64,000 bases of DNA, from the NCBI GenBank assembly GCA_945643635.1, contig CALZFC010000016.1:5507501-5571500 (forward strand), read 5' to 3'. Every line of letters begins with the position of its first letter. The first letter of the stretch is position 1. Under the pieces are notes generated by a model, which had not been told where the DNA came from, did not search any database, and saw nothing but the letters and a program-made list of their open reading frames with translations. Shown here piece by piece: positions 1-11,692 of the stretch. The DNA is from Allodiplogaster sudhausi (lineage: Eukaryota > Nematoda > Chromadorea > Rhabditida > Diplogasteridae). Made by a program: the position numbers and the translations under genes.

Positions 1-1540
1 TTTGCATTCTTTATATAGTGATGACAATTTTTGTCAGACAATGGCTCGTGTCAGAATTCATAGAGCAGAATTATTCTCACGATCAGTGATCATTTGCATC
101 CGATTCAATTCAATCATTCAGTCAACTGGTTTGATGCATATATGAATGAAACCGCGTGCTAAACTGGATTAAAAAAGAAACGAGGCAAACGATCAGAACA
201 AAATATGTACCGGAAACGAAATATTGTAAGAGTGAAATGCATCCTTTGTCGTTGCATTTTCGGAGCAGGTGGATTTGCAAGCCGATTGAAGCACATAGAC
301 AATCTTGTTGGGCTTCGATTGTTACTAGGTTGCGTTGTCGGTTTCTCCAGTTGGTCCGTATCGAATTGAAGCAAGATATGCGATAGTGGATCTCGTTCTT
401 TCAAGTCGGAGTCAAGTAGTCAAGTCGTCATCCAAGATAATGAACAAAAAGCTCGACCTCCTTTATTACAGCCCAAAGACTACGTTTTTATTTGAATGGC
501 AGCCTTTTGCTGGAGAGTATTTGCAAAAAAAAATTCTCTGTTCATTAAAAATAAAAAATAATAATATATTCTTTTATAGTAGTTCTTCCCGTCATATATT
601 GTTTGATATTTTGTGCAATCGTAACAAACGAGGTGAGTACCATAGTTTCTTGGATACATACAGTAAATCTGGGCAAATTTGAAAAAAATGAAGCGTATAA
701 TCGAAAAAAGCAGAAAAAAGTCGAATCGGTGTGTCGTATTGATATGCATAAATAGTGCCTTTCTGCAAGTGTCATTGTTTTTGAGAACAGCGTTCGATCA
801 AAAAAAAATCTCTTAAAAATTAAGTAAACATTTGAAAAGTGTCTATACAGACAGATACCAATATCTTCGACATTGCTTGGTCTCAATTGGTACCGTAGAT
901 CTTTTGGACTCGTCAAGTTATCACAATATTCCCCTGGCCTCATATTTCCTCCGCTACTTGTTAAATCGATTTATCTGCCCGGTATTTACTTGAAAACAAT
1001 TTTTTTCTTACCTTATAACAACTTCCTTGAATCTCTGTTAGTTCTGAATTGATCTAACTTTAAAACGCCGGACTTAAAGGAGATCATAAGGGAAAAACTC
1101 CTACCACGATTGGCGGCCCGATCACTTAAAAGTACGGTGTTAGCAATCCTCAGAAATGGAGCTACTGCATCTCGCTTCTGTCCCCAGAAACTTGTGGTAT
1201 AGACAATGGGGCACGTGAGCCTGTGTTAAGAAAAAACCCCAAAGTAGGTTGCTCAAACCATATGTATGAATTTCCCTGGCGTAATAGAATGGCCTCGCCG
1301 GCTACGGTGGATCTCCGCCAAATTTTTTTTGAAAATGGCGGGAAGATAAAATATTCGCAAATCCAAAGTAGATAATGCTGTTAATTTCCTCAGGGCAGAG
1401 AGATTTTTGTGACTTTTTGTGACGACACTTGCAATCTAAGGTTCTAGCTCAAGCCGACCAAATAAGTCGAAAAAACAAGGCACTATTAAATTCGCCTTAG
1501 ATCTCCTTTAAACATATCACAGCGCGTCGGACCATCTGGC
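1..1540. repeat. Gene-free repeat-derived stretch
   Basis: No convincing coding exon is visible. Bases about 70-200 resemble 8010-8110 and 15425-15490 (shared words around a gcatccgattcaa core and aacgaggcaaacgat). Bases about 745-870 belong to the family best seen at 4690-4960 (gagaacagcgttcgatc followed by an A-run). Bases about 1070-1340 share a segment with 58020-58260 on the other strand (word taggagtttttcccttatg) and a second segment with 16385-16445. These are diverged remnants of dispersed elements whose type is not clear. Confidence 0.5.
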
Positions 1541-1971
1541 CGGTTTGGGCAATTTTGGAAAGCCACAAGTTACGAACGTTGTTGGCAAATTGCCAAGACC
1601 GGTCGCGCTCGAGCGTAGCCTCCCTCCCAAGAAATGGTTTTCAACATCGGACTTGGCATTTTGCCAAGTTCTTGAGATCAAATTTCGCATCTCTTGTAGG
1701 ATGCCGGCAAAGTCAAGGCATCATTTCAGCCACTTGGACGGCAAGTTGTCAGAAAAAAAGCTTTATTCAACAGAACAGAATTTAAAAAAAAAGCTGTCAC
1801 CAACCTGTGAGAATATGCTCTTTTTAAGCAGAAACTTCTCACAAGTTGAAAAAAATTAAATCCTTTATACCGGTCAAAATTCAATATAAAAGAGAGAACT
1901 AGACAGCCTAAACAAATTACAAAGGAATGTTGCCATGCATCCTTTCGCTCTTGAAAGAGCTACTCGGCGGA

Positions 1972-2200
1972 CTAACAGGCAACATTCGGGGCAAGCGAGA
2001 GAAGTTGGCGAGAACAGCCCAGAAGCCGGATCCGTCTAGCCACTCTCGAAAACGACCTGTGGAGCAGCATTGCTGACTCCTTGCCCGTAGAGTATACGTT
2101 GTCGAGTGTCTTGAGCGGCTCTGGCAGCGATGTAATGCAGTCCTTGAGATGCGCTTGCCCGCCGCATTCTTCGCAGCGCGTTTCTCGTTGTAGATGACTG
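1972..2200 (-). CDS. Possible coding island, unrecognised
   Basis: This GC-rich island stands in AT-rich surroundings. On the minus strand it follows a plausible acceptor (ttccag near 2198) and is open in more than one frame. One frame gives a Cys-x2-Cys pair followed by a Lys/Leu-rich stretch, and a stop near 1972. I do not recognise a family and cannot decide the frame. It may be an isolated exon, an exon relic, or part of a repeat. No neighbouring exon was found, and a GA tract lies just beyond its 5' side at 2210-2260. Confidence 0.25.
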
Positions 2201-2209
2201 GAAATGAAG

Positions 2210-3335
2210 AGATCGAGTAAGAGAGAGATAGATTTAGAGAGAGAGAAAGAGAGAAAAAGAGGAACTGACTGTGTAGACTGCTGCGATGAAGGAGTCAAGA
2301 AGGCCACCTTGCGTGGCCAACTACTACCCTTAACTCTAAAAAAAAGTTTGGTTCGATTAACCAAACCTGTGGTTAGTAGAGGACGTGGTCCGTCGAGTCG
2401 ATGAACGGTTGCTCCTTCTCTGCCTTTTTCTATCAGACTTCCCTGGCCTGGACTGGCGAGAGGATTGTGGAGACATCTAAAGGATGAAATCATACATGAT
2501 TTACCGTTGTATTGAAACAATGTTTAAACTAATCTTGTAATGTCATATACTCGGTAAAATAAAAAAAAAATGAACATGGCATACAAAAGAATTGCTCAAT
2601 TTTTAAATCAGAATTGAATTCAATGTTATGGTCACGGATAATGAATAAAAGTTACATCCCATGGCTAAAATAATAACACTAAAAAGAACATTTAAAAACG
2701 CACAGCTGAAGCAGAGGAAGCCGAAGCCGAGAACAGCTGAAGAACTCGAAGCCGAACAGAGAGAGATCCTCACAAGCCGAGAGAATTGACTCCACCTTAA
2801 TAACACGCATACATTAAGAGGATAAATAACGTATTTAAGTGAGAAAAACGACCTGGAATTTGTAAAAAGAAAAGACATCCACAAGTCAATTTGTATCTCA
2901 CGGTTCAAATTGTAACAAGAAAAAAAACATTAAAGGAAAACCTTTAAAAGACTAACTCCTGAAGAGAGGGACGATGCCTAGAGGACAAGACTCGCTCGAG
3001 ACGACAGCAGACTCGCACGAGCCGCGAGAATAGACGAGCAGCCACTTAAACAGTCGGACATAACTTACTCGCCTTAACCATTAGAATGAATTGAATTCGG
3101 CAGTTTTTCAGCGCCTAAACGCCAAGAAACAAACCGTTCCTACTTACGAGAAAATATAAAGCACAAGCAATAACAGACATATCACCGAATAAAAAAAAAT
3201 TCATTTAAACGTAGTTTTTGTCAGCTCCCATCCAGCGAAAAGCCAGTATTGAATGTCACATTTAATAATTTTTATAAACTATTCTCGTTTTTGATATCAA
3301 GCAGGTTCGCGCATGTGTTCATTTTATCACGTGTT
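2210..3335. other. Intergenic stretch, nothing recognised
   Basis: It has a short GA tract (2210-2260) and an A-rich region. At 2700-2790 there is a short purine-rich patch with repeated gccga words. No splice-flanked open frame stood out on either strand. Confidence 0.4.
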
Positions 3336-3500
3336 CTCATGAAAACCACGGGCGCAGTGTTCTTCTTATTTACGCAGCATCTGATTACAGAACACGTGCG
3401 AATGAGAATGCGAAGGGCCGCGCGGTAATTTCAGATCTCACATCATTTTTCGGCCTGCGGCCTCCTTAAAATAAGACTGTAAAATATACTGGCGTAATGT
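3336..3500 (+). repeat. Dispersed repeat, inverted relative to 11505-11692
   Basis: About 160 bp from the atgaaaaccacgggcgc core to the actgtaaaatatactg word matches 11505-11692 in reverse complement, with moderate divergence. It contains the word gcatctgattacagaacac in both copies. Fragments of the same family, recognisable by an aatttgaaatctcaca word, also occur at 52680-52790 inside a receptor intron and at 58905-59030. It is probably a non-autonomous DNA transposon or Helitron fragment; no transposase is visible. Confidence 0.6.
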
Positions 3501-3854
3501 TGAGAGTATCAGGAGCAAAAAATTGGAAAAATAATTCGAGATAGCCTAATCCGCAGGGAGCGGCGACTTCGAGACATTCGACATTGAACAGAATGTGTTC
3601 ACTGGCATGCACAGATGCATTCATTTGCGAACGTTTTTTTAACGGAATAACGATTCTCCGGATTCCGTTTGCTCGTGCGCAAGTCTCTTTCTCTTACTCA
3701 ATTTGCTTCTCTGCTTCTCACTATACACATGTACTTATGTATATTCAATTGTAATAGCGGTGACACTTGGATCCTTCATAATGAGTCCCTGTTTCGAAGG
3801 CTATGAGCATGAATAAATAATCTTTTCCAAACTCACCTTGATTCTAGTCATAAG

Positions 3855-4110
3855 CTTCTCAGTCACTTCCTTTCCCTCTCTTTCTTTCTTTATCTGTCTC
3901 TCTCTTTCTCTCTCTTCTCTCTCTCTCTCTTCCTCTCTCCCTCTCTTTTTATTCGTCCTCCCGCCGTCCCTCATTCCTTCCATGTCCTTTTCTCAATCTC
4001 TCTTTCGTTCTCCCTCTCTATCCTCACATCCCTTCCTGTTTGTATGCATCGATCGACCCGTTGTTTTCATTTGGCCACTGGGCATATTTGCTTGCTGAGG
4101 GTTGGGAAAG
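3855..4110. repeat. CT-rich tract plus dispersed repeat end
   Basis: A CT microsatellite (3860-3960) is followed by about 90 bp shared with 15840-15915 and, inverted, with 27120-27200. The shared core is ttttcatttggccac followed by catatttgcttg. No gene is visible in it. Confidence 0.55.
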
Positions 4111-4689
4111 ATGATACCTACAAGGTGGATATAGGGCCAGCTAATAAGCAGTAAATAATGAAGAAAAAACGAAAATGTATGTTTTGCATTACAGAAGCAT
4201 CAGCAAAAGCCTTATTTGACCAGTGTTTGGCATAAAGCGAGAAAGCCCATTTCAACGAGTTGTCATTTGATTGGGTATTTGTTGCCTTTTCAGCTTTCAT
4301 CACTGCGACATGCCACGTTGTCGTCCTTAGCTCAATTTAAAAAGAAGGAAAAACACATGTGGCGCCATTATTTTAAGAACTATTTGCGTGATGATTTTTC
4401 GTAATTTATGAGTGACCTAAAATAACAAAATGACGGTATCTCGAGCCAATTTGTTCGGGATGCATCGAAGAACACTTGCGGCTTTTCTCACAACGATTTC
4501 TTTCCTCCGAGAGGAGCAATTTTGCTCATCAAAGTACGAATGCTGAAAGATCTCTGAAAATGACTATGAAAATACAATTCAGAATGATGAATATACATTT
4601 CGTAACATTAGTTTATGAATATGTCCATGAACATTAAATTCATGCATTTTATTTCCATCAATATATTGAGCTCCGCAAAGACTGACCCA

Positions 4690-5000
4690 TCGTCAATGGT
4701 TGTACATGCAACGAATTTATCATTTCCAACCGCATGAAAACCACGTGCGCATTGCCCATCTCATTTATCTCAGCGTTTGATTCTGGATCTCGCCTGCTTT
4801 GAATCAAAGTCGAATCGTAGTGTATTATTATACTGTATTTCTGTGAGTGACATTGTTTGTGAGAAGAGCGTCTGATAAAAAAAGTACTCTTAAAATGAAA
4901 GAAACATAAAAAAGAAAGTATGAATCTATTCAATGTTATAATAATATGATATCTGTGTCGCGACAATAAAAAAAAATGTAGTTAACATCTTGCGTGCCTA
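4690..5000 (+). repeat. Dispersed repeat with CGCCCG/CGGGCG hairpin core
   Basis: This copy is moderately diverged. The core reads ttatcatttcc, a Pro-codon-like ccgcatg block, then aaaaccacg. It is followed by a long shared tail with the word gagaagagcgtctgata. Related copies lie at 8345-8560, 8815-9060, 12740-12990 and 14215-14410. Confidence 0.6.
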
Positions 5001-5257
5001 ATTCATCTTGTCTAAATCTATTTGTTCCAGAGATGTATTCTGACGCTGAAGATTCGAACACAATCAAACGTTTGAAAACGCATGCTTAGTAAGAAAAAGT
5101 AGATCAACATATCCAATGAATTTAATCGAAAATTACTCAAAGCCGACAAAAAAACTACTCGACGAATTATTAAAAAAAAATTTCTGTCTTCGCTGGTACA
5201 AAAGTTCTCCTCAAAGAATTGACAGTTAACATCCTTTTATGTGAATACAATTAGGAG

Positions 5258-5520
5258 TTGTTCATTGTCAATGCATTTAGAAATGGGCACCACCACCATA
5301 TAACTGCAACGTGCTCGATCATCCGGTATTATGTAACGAATCTCATAAATCTCACTTTTCATGGATATAGAATGGTAAAGACATCATATATAATCAGTTA
5401 TTCTGAGCCACTTTGGGCGAGATTTGACCCATATTCTGAAATCCCAGGAGCAGCGTACTTCCTGCAATATTATACAGACGAATTGGGCAAGGGATCACTG
5501 TTGAAGAGAGAGAAATAAAT
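5258..5520 (+). repeat. 260-bp repeat paired with 13830-14090
   Basis: The two copies align over their whole length and share words such as gtgctc-atcatccggtat and tattatacagacgaattggg. Open frames differ between copies, so I read this as a noncoding repeat and not a duplicated exon. Confidence 0.6.
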
Positions 5521-5939
5521 TTATTATACAAGAGCCTTTATGATGTCAACATCTCGATGCACGCCATATCCTGGGCGGGACTGTATATGTATTGCAAAAT
5601 GCATTTTTTTGCGTGGAAAACACGCTGCATGTCATAGTGCGCAAAACTACAAAATGTCCTTGAACTTTTTCGGCCCGCGGCCAAAACTACAAAATTGTTT
5701 TCTGTGTGTATATTGCAGAAGTGGTAAAAGTCGCAAGAGCAGCAGCTCATCCCACAAATCGTCCTCTCTATTGCCAAAAACTCACATTATAATAATAAAA
5801 AAAGATATTCACTCTACGAGAAAATGCGTTAACCTTATTCTTTTTGTTGTTGTTCAAAAACCAATATCGTATGATTAGCACATTGATTTTTATCCGTGAT
5901 GATTGTACAGACATTTTTTTTAAGGTTTTATAATATTTT

Positions 5940-6110
5940 GGTGCCCGCAGAAAAAAACACCATTTATATACCTATGTACATAGATATATTAATAATACAC
6001 ACCGATTTGATCGTGATTGAGTGCATGCGAAATCCAGAATAAAGTGAAGATATAAATTAGAAGGAGCATGCGCGGTGGTTTGCATCTGGGCTGAAAGAAT
6101 AAGTGCAATA
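5940..6110 (+). repeat. Repeat paired with 12190-12360
   Basis: Both copies carry gcagaaaa, caccat, an A/T-rich spacer, cacaccgattt/cacagattcga, and atccagaataaa, then the inverted hairpin core. A shorter fragment lies at 10445-10500. Confidence 0.55.
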
Positions 6111-7521
6111 TATTCACAAACCCATTCAGTGAATGGTGGGTCGCTGCTCTATTGCTATCCTTATTGCTAATGCTGAAACGTATGCATGAAATACATTTTT
6201 TTCCAGAATAAAGTGCAGTCACAACTAACGTTAGGAGAACAATAGCCCGTGGTTTTCATGAATCAAGGCGTCCTTTTCAAACTGTTACGAGGCCGGAAGG
6301 CGTTGAAGAGAACACGAGCAAGCAGCACATGGCTTGGAGGAAGAGAGCAACTAAGATGCTGAAGGAGACGACTACTCAAGGAGTGGGGCATTTATTGAAA
6401 AGGCTTGAACAAAATGATATGAATTTCCTTTTATTCTTTACAACTACGAACATTTAGAAAACTTTATAAATATAATGAAATAAGCTGGATAGGACAATAA
6501 TTCCAAAACTTTCGCCAGCGGAACAAATATCAATCAACAGTGCCATCGACAACATTCACCACGTTGTAACGACTTTGTAGCTCGAGTCTCCCTTTACTTC
6601 CTGTATTATATTATGAGGCATAAGAAAAAAAACAAATATGCTAACTGATAAAAGATAACATCGAAGTGTGATTTCCAGTATTAAAAACATGCACAATAAT
6701 AGAATAAACGAACAGTCACGATCGGTTTGGTTCTCACATGTCTTTATTTTACCATTTCCGCCCGCATGAAAACCACGGGCGCAATTTCCTGGTAATTTTT
6801 GTTTGCACTTGTTTCTATATTTCGCCTGCATACATTTAAAATTTTATTCTTTTGCATTTTTTGTAAAGATATTTAAATGCATTCTAAATCGGTTGTGCTC
6901 TCTTATATATGTAATACCGCGTCCAGTCATCGTGCAACTTGAGCGTTTCATCGTTTTCATCGCAGAAGTGACAAACAATACATGTTGGAATAAGATTCTT
7001 CTGATATTCGCACGAAACTGGCTGAAGAAACAGGTTAGATTTGAAAGTTTTTTCTCATTCTTCATTTTATAGTCTGAATAATGGACGCTCGTTAGTGTCT
7101 ACAGTGCTTAACCGCCAAAGAGTTCCATTTGGAAGGCAGCGCGCGTCATGTTCCAATCAGCACGCAATTCGTCTCTCGTTAGCAAGGCAGCTATCTGAAA
7201 AGATCCTAATACTTTTTGAATCGTCTTGTTTCTCCACATCCTGCACAGTATCTTTGAGGGTCTCGTGACCATGTTTTGTGGATTAAAATAAGCTCAAAGA
7301 AAACAACCCGAGACGAAAGAAAAGTCTAATGGTAAGACCGTGTTACTCCATTCTAACTCATGTTTGGAATGAATGAGTAGTTGGGCTGTATGTGCAACTT
7401 CGTCTACACTTCAATAAAAAAAAGAAATAATGTGGGCCGAGATGTTTGCAATGACATATTTAATGCGCGCTGTTGGAAGATATCGGCCAATTTGGACGAC
7501 CATTACCGCGTATGCTTTTGC

Positions 7522-7526
<5 letters not shown>
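6111..7526. other. Intergenic, hairpin-core copies only
   Basis: Copies of the aaaaccacgg core occur at about 6245 (reverse) and 6745-6785 (forward). No splice-flanked coding frame was found. Confidence 0.4.
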
Positions 7527-7564
<38 letters not shown>

Positions 7565-7980
7565 TAGTACCCCGGGGGTTCTATTTTTCAATACCCTTGC
7601 GAGAAGGGGGGCACTATTAGAGGGAGGGGTTCTATTAGAGGGAGGGGTATTATTTTTTAATATGAGCCACTAAAAGTTTGATAACAACATTTTCTTCACA
7701 AAAAAAGAAGAATCATAGCTCGAATTCATAGGAATCATCACTGGAATAGCCATTTTAAAACATATTTTGAATGAATTTGCAATCAGCTCATTGGGGAGAG
7801 CATCCCATGCCTCCAGGATCAATTCGAGGTAAGTCTCGAGCTGAGATATTAGGCTGTTAGGGGGGGGCACTATTGGAGGGGGGGGGGGTTCTACTAGAGG
7901 GAGGGGTTCTATTTTTCAATGGCTTTATCAGAGGGGGGTTCTAATAAAGGGGGGGGGGTACCAATAGAGAAAATACGGTA
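7527..7980 (-). mobile_element. Pogo-like MITE, copy 1
   Basis: The right end reads gagaaaatacgg followed by TA, the inverse of the left end seen intact in the copy at 59032. The left end is merged with a CT microsatellite (7527-7562) that may have grown from the tctcta of the terminal repeat. The arms are G-rich repeats of a gaggggttctatta type unit. The central 200 bp (7670-7870, minus) encodes a decayed ISQLETYL...EAWDAL segment ending in SF-x2-C. This W/AW/SF-C spacing is that of the C-terminal end of pogo/Tigger DDE transposases. TA target duplication is consistent with Tc1/mariner/pogo. Confidence 0.7.
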
Positions 7981-8009
7981 TATATTTCATTACAAATGAG
8001 TTGCGTTAC

Positions 8010-9060
8010 ACCGCTCGAGCACGATCATTCATCCAATTCATTATATATATGAATGGAAGCGGCTTCTAAACAAAAAAATTAAGCAACGAGGCAAACGATG
8101 CGAGAAGAATGTAGAAGCGGCGAGAGGAATCAATAAAAAAGATTGGTAAATGTCTTGATTTCACTTGAAAACCACGGGCGCATTTGCCTTCATATTTGTC
8201 TCGTGATATTACAGTGTTAAATTATTTTATTGTTAACTGAACGGCTTGTAGTAATGATGGAAACATGCAATGTAAGCTGTATATTTTTTTTCCTCGAAAC
8301 AACAGTCGACTGCGAATCGACTGAGGTTGTAATTGTCTTGAGTTTCTCATTTCCACCCGCGCGAAAAAACCACGGTGCATTTTCCTTCAAATTTGCCTCT
8401 GCACTTGATGCTGGATCTAGCATGTTCGGAATCAAGGTCGAATCCGTGGGTATTATTGATGATGGACTGTGAGTCTCTGCGAGTTTCGTTGGTTGTGAGA
8501 AATGCGTCTAGTATAGAAATAATTCTTAAAATATCTTAAACATTTAAACATGTGTCTCTATAGATGTCACGGTTAAAAAAAAAATGTTTTAATTATATGA
8601 TGTCAGTTTTGCAACAAAAAGAAATCAAGCTAATACAATTTGGGTTAAATTCATCGTGCCTAAATATGAGATCAAGTCCTCATGTGACATATCAGCATTT
8701 TAAAGTGTTTATTGAATCGTTTTCAAATTCACGTTAATAGCAAAATTTAAAGTGAATGTTTTTTTTAAATAAACATACGTTTTTTTTTCTCGACATCGCT
8801 TAATGCTACAATGCCATGAGTTTATCTTTCCCGCCCGTGTGAAAACTACATGCGCAACTGTCATATCTTATTGTCAGCAAATGATTCCGATATCGCCTGC
8901 TTTGAATCAAAAACGAATCGGACTTTATTGTTGATGTAAATTCTGAGATGGGTGTCTGATATACATATCAATAACTCTAAAACATGGTAAACATAAAAAG
9001 GTATCATACAGACGTCATGGCATAAAATTAACGTTCTAATTATCTGATATCTGTTTTCAG
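8010..9060. repeat. Cluster of diverged dispersed repeats
   Basis: 8010-8110 repeats 70-200. Three copies of the hairpin-core family start near 8160, 8345 and 8818, each followed by its shared tail. No coding exon is supported. Confidence 0.5.
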
Positions 9061-9119
9061 CGACAAAAATTGATATTAATAGATTTTGGGTTGAATTCTT
9101 GTGCCTATAGGCATATTTA

Positions 9120-9360
9120 TAAATCCCGTTGCTAACGAGATAGATCTGGAGATGGTCCAGCTTAAATTAACGACTCATGGATTAATAATCATCGTTCCCT
9201 CGAATGATTATTAATCCATAATGAATGAAAAAACTAAAGTTGGACAAAATTCCAAAAAAAAAATTCACTGCAAGATAAGTTGTGAGATTTGTGTGTCCCT
9301 TGGGACTATGTTGAATGTGGTGGAGGTATGATGCTTTTACGAAATAGGCCTTTTAGAAGC
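9120..9360 (+). repeat. Repeat paired with 13030-13290
   Basis: Both copies share a gatggtccaact/gctt word, a tcactg-aagataagttgtgag word and a tatgatgctttt word in the same order. Copy 1 contains a 15-bp perfect stem-loop at 9177-9219 that copy 2 lacks in clear form. Confidence 0.6.
9177..9219. repeat. Perfect 15-bp stem-loop
   Basis: Bases 9177-9191 (atggattaataatca) are the exact reverse complement of 9205-9219, with a 13-base loop whose ends (tcg/cga) could extend the stem. Its role is unknown. Confidence 0.8.
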
Positions 9361-9404
9361 TCAGCTTCCTTTTCTCTCTTCCACCTTCTTATTTTCCTTA
9401 TATG

Positions 9405-9520
9405 TATATCTCTCTCAATCTGTCTGTCTCTTTCTCTTTTTCTCTATCTCTCTGTGCTTTTTTTTGTCTTTCTCTCTCGTTCTACTATCACTTTCTCTCT
9501 CTTTCTCTCTAATTGTAAGG
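9405..9520. repeat. CT microsatellite
   Basis: An imperfect CT-rich tract with interspersed tctgt and tttct. The open frames through it are low-complexity artefacts. Confidence 0.85.
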
Positions 9521-9649
9521 CTCAATTTTCAGTTTCTCTGCTTACTGTTACTTCTTACTTTCGCATACAAATACAATTATTTTATTTTTTCTTAGTTTAC
9601 TAACAGAAGATTCAAGTTGATTATCTATTTATGAAAATCTCCATTCTTT

Positions 9650-9945
9650 GTGGCAGAGATGAAGCGAGAATCGATTTATCTTTTAAACGAGTGCGTTAAT
9701 GATGTCAATATTAAATGTGAGCTATGACATATATATTTTAAAATAAGCTACTGAAGAGAGCTGCATAACGAATGTGTCCGCATTTGTCTTGAGTTTATCA
9801 TTTCCGCCCCCACGAAAACCACGGGTGCATTGATCGTCCTTCTTATGACGCGATTTGCGAGAGAAGTAAAAGAATCAGCTATAAATTTTTTCCTCACATC
9901 ACTACAGCAACTCTGAAGGGCGTTTACTTCATAGGTTTTTCCCCT
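9650..9945 (+). repeat. 290-bp repeat paired with 17298-17580
   Basis: The two copies are close, sharing agagatgaagcgagaatcg/agagatgaggcgagaatcg at the left and ctacagcaactct at the right. Each contains the hairpin-core motif in the variant cgcccccacgaaaacc. These are the best-conserved pair of this type in the first 18 kb. Confidence 0.7.
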
Positions 9946-9992
9946 GTCAGCATCGCATTTAATCTTTGTAAAAGATTTTGCATGACCTATTT

Positions 9993-10309
9993 ATCGTCAT
10001 CAGGGATGTCCAAAGCGGGCCGGGCCCGGGCCGGGCCCTAGGCCCGGCCCGGCCCGTTGCTAATTTGGCGGGCCCGGGCCGAGATTTTGAAGGCAGGGCC
10101 CGGCCCGGCCCGGCCCGCTTACCTCACGGGCCCGGCCCGGCCCGGCCCGCATACCCCACGGGCCGGGCCGGGCCCGTTTTAACAAAGGCCCGGGCCGGCC
10201 CGTTGCCAATTTGGCGGGCCCGGGCCTAGATTTTGAAAATAGGGCCCGGCCCGGCCCGCTTGCCCCCCGGGCCGGCCCGGGCCTGGTTTTGGACATCCCT
10301 GATCGTCAT
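9993..10309. mobile_element. hAT-type MITE with 8-bp target duplication
   Basis: The element spans 10001-10301. Its ends are the inverted repeat cagggatgtccaaa / ttttggacatccctg. It is flanked by the identical 8-mer atcgtcat at 9993-10000 and 10302-10309, the length typical of hAT insertions, and the CAGGG-TG-CCAAA end is hAT-like. The interior is almost entirely GGCCC/CCCGG runs with two short agattttgaa spacers, so it is extremely GC-rich in an AT-rich setting. No open frame is meaningful. It must be mobilised in trans by a hAT transposase not present here. Confidence 0.88.
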
Positions 10310-10970
10310 ATATGTACATTGTTTCCTTTTACACTATGTTAACGCTTAATAAAAATGCAAAAAAAACTTGTCTCATGGCAAAACGCAATTTTTCTCTGTC
10401 CCTTCTTTTGTATAGTCGCAGGGGTTTCGACACTTCTCACAACTTGCAAAAAGGCACCATTTATGTATGTATATCAATAGTAAACACCGATTTTGTTTTG
10501 CTGAGAGAAGGCAAGCAAATAAATAAATAAGAAGTAATATGAGCTTGTGGTTTTCATGAGGACAGAAATGATTAATTCAAGGCACATTCGAAAGTAATCG
10601 ATGGTTGCGGATGTTTGCTGCGAATTCTATATTGATTTATTGCACAATTGCAATACTGCCGAGCCATTTTGGACATGATATAAAGCGTATAAAAGTTGAG
10701 AATACATTTTTGATATTAACTTTAAGTGTACATGTGGTTTTCGAGAATGTTGAAGGAATATTTAGCTAGCGAATTCTTCAAGAACTGATCATAGCGCTTT
10801 TCTCCGCTTGCATTTTACATTTTTACATGTTTTCCACTATATATATACATATGTATGACGAGCGATCACTAACGCTAGTTTGACTTCGCATTTTCCTTTC
10901 GCGACCTCCTCGCTCTTAAGGTTCTTTTCCCTCCCTTCCCTGCTCACAAGAAAACAGACCGTTAATTCCC
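10310..10970. other. Intergenic, nothing recognised
   Basis: There is a fragment of the 5940-type repeat near 10445-10500 and a reverse hairpin core near 10550. No gene was found. Confidence 0.4.
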
Positions 10971-10974
10971 TTCC

Positions 10975-11035
10975 TCGTTCTCTCTCTCTCTCTTTCTCTC
11001 TCTCCCTCTCTCCCTCTCTCTCTGTCTCATTCTCT
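10975..11035. repeat. CT microsatellite
   Basis: A nearly pure ctctct tract on plus. Confidence 0.85.
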
Positions 11036-11058
11036 TTCCTCTTACCGCAGCACACGTC

Positions 11059-11172
11059 CTAACTTGCCATGTCGAAAGCGGCGGGTCGCTGGTCGAAGAG
11101 ACGGATGAAGTCGCCGCCGATTGCAGCCGCTGATTGTGATGTCGCATCCATGACACCCTCGGAGAGGCAGAC
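11059..11172 (-). CDS. Isolated terminal exon, unrecognised protein
   Basis: On the minus strand a good acceptor (tttttcccag) is followed by 37 codons and a TAG. The encoded C-terminus begins VCLSEGVMDATSQ, contains GGDFIRLFDQRP and ends FDMAS. The GC content and amino-acid composition are exon-like and contrast with the flanking CT tracts. No upstream exon was recognised; it would lie beyond 11,180, where a GA/CT-rich intron-like tract begins. I do not know the family. It could be the last exon of a gene now lost, or of one with long introns. Confidence 0.4.
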   Translation of the reverse strand, partial: VCLSEGVMDATSQSAAAIGGDFIRLFDQRPAAFDMAS

Positions 11173-11504
11173 CTGGGAAAAAGAGAGAGAGAGATTGCGA
11201 GAGGGAGAGAGAAGTTGATGACTACAATCACAGTGAATTTGGAAAAAAAAAATCCTTGATTCAAACTCATTGTTTTCGAAATAGAGATTCATGATGAAGG
11301 AACCACGTGGCGACGCTATCGCAATTAAATATATACTGAGAAATTTTCTTTTTTCCGCTAACAGTACGATGATTTTCGAGCTATTATGCACGCATCTCTG
11401 CATGCGAGTGAACATTTGCTAATTAAAGTCGAGTGCCGCGATGTCTTCGCTACCCTCGGACGAGACGACCTTGAATTATTTGGACAATTTTCCTTTTCTC
11501 TCAA

Positions 11505-11692
11505 AATTACGTCAGTATATTTTACAGTCTTATTTTAAGGAGGGTGATGACAGAAAACGACGATGTGGGATCTCAATTTGCCGCGCGGCCCTTCGCATTC
11601 TCATTCGCACGTGTTCTGTAATCAGATGCTGCGTAAATAGAAGGACAATTTCCCCGTAGTTTTGATGCGGGCGAAAATGATAAACTGAACAC
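11505..11692 (-). repeat. Inverted copy of 3336-3500 repeat
   Basis: This is the reverse complement of the 3336-3500 family, including the hairpin core (gatgcgggcgaaaatgataaa). Confidence 0.6.

Noticed and set aside
9978..10296. Gly/Pro/Ala/Arg-rich frames in the GGCCC block, collagen-like at first sight
   Set aside because: The block is framed by hAT-type inverted ends and an exact 8-bp duplication, so it is a MITE.
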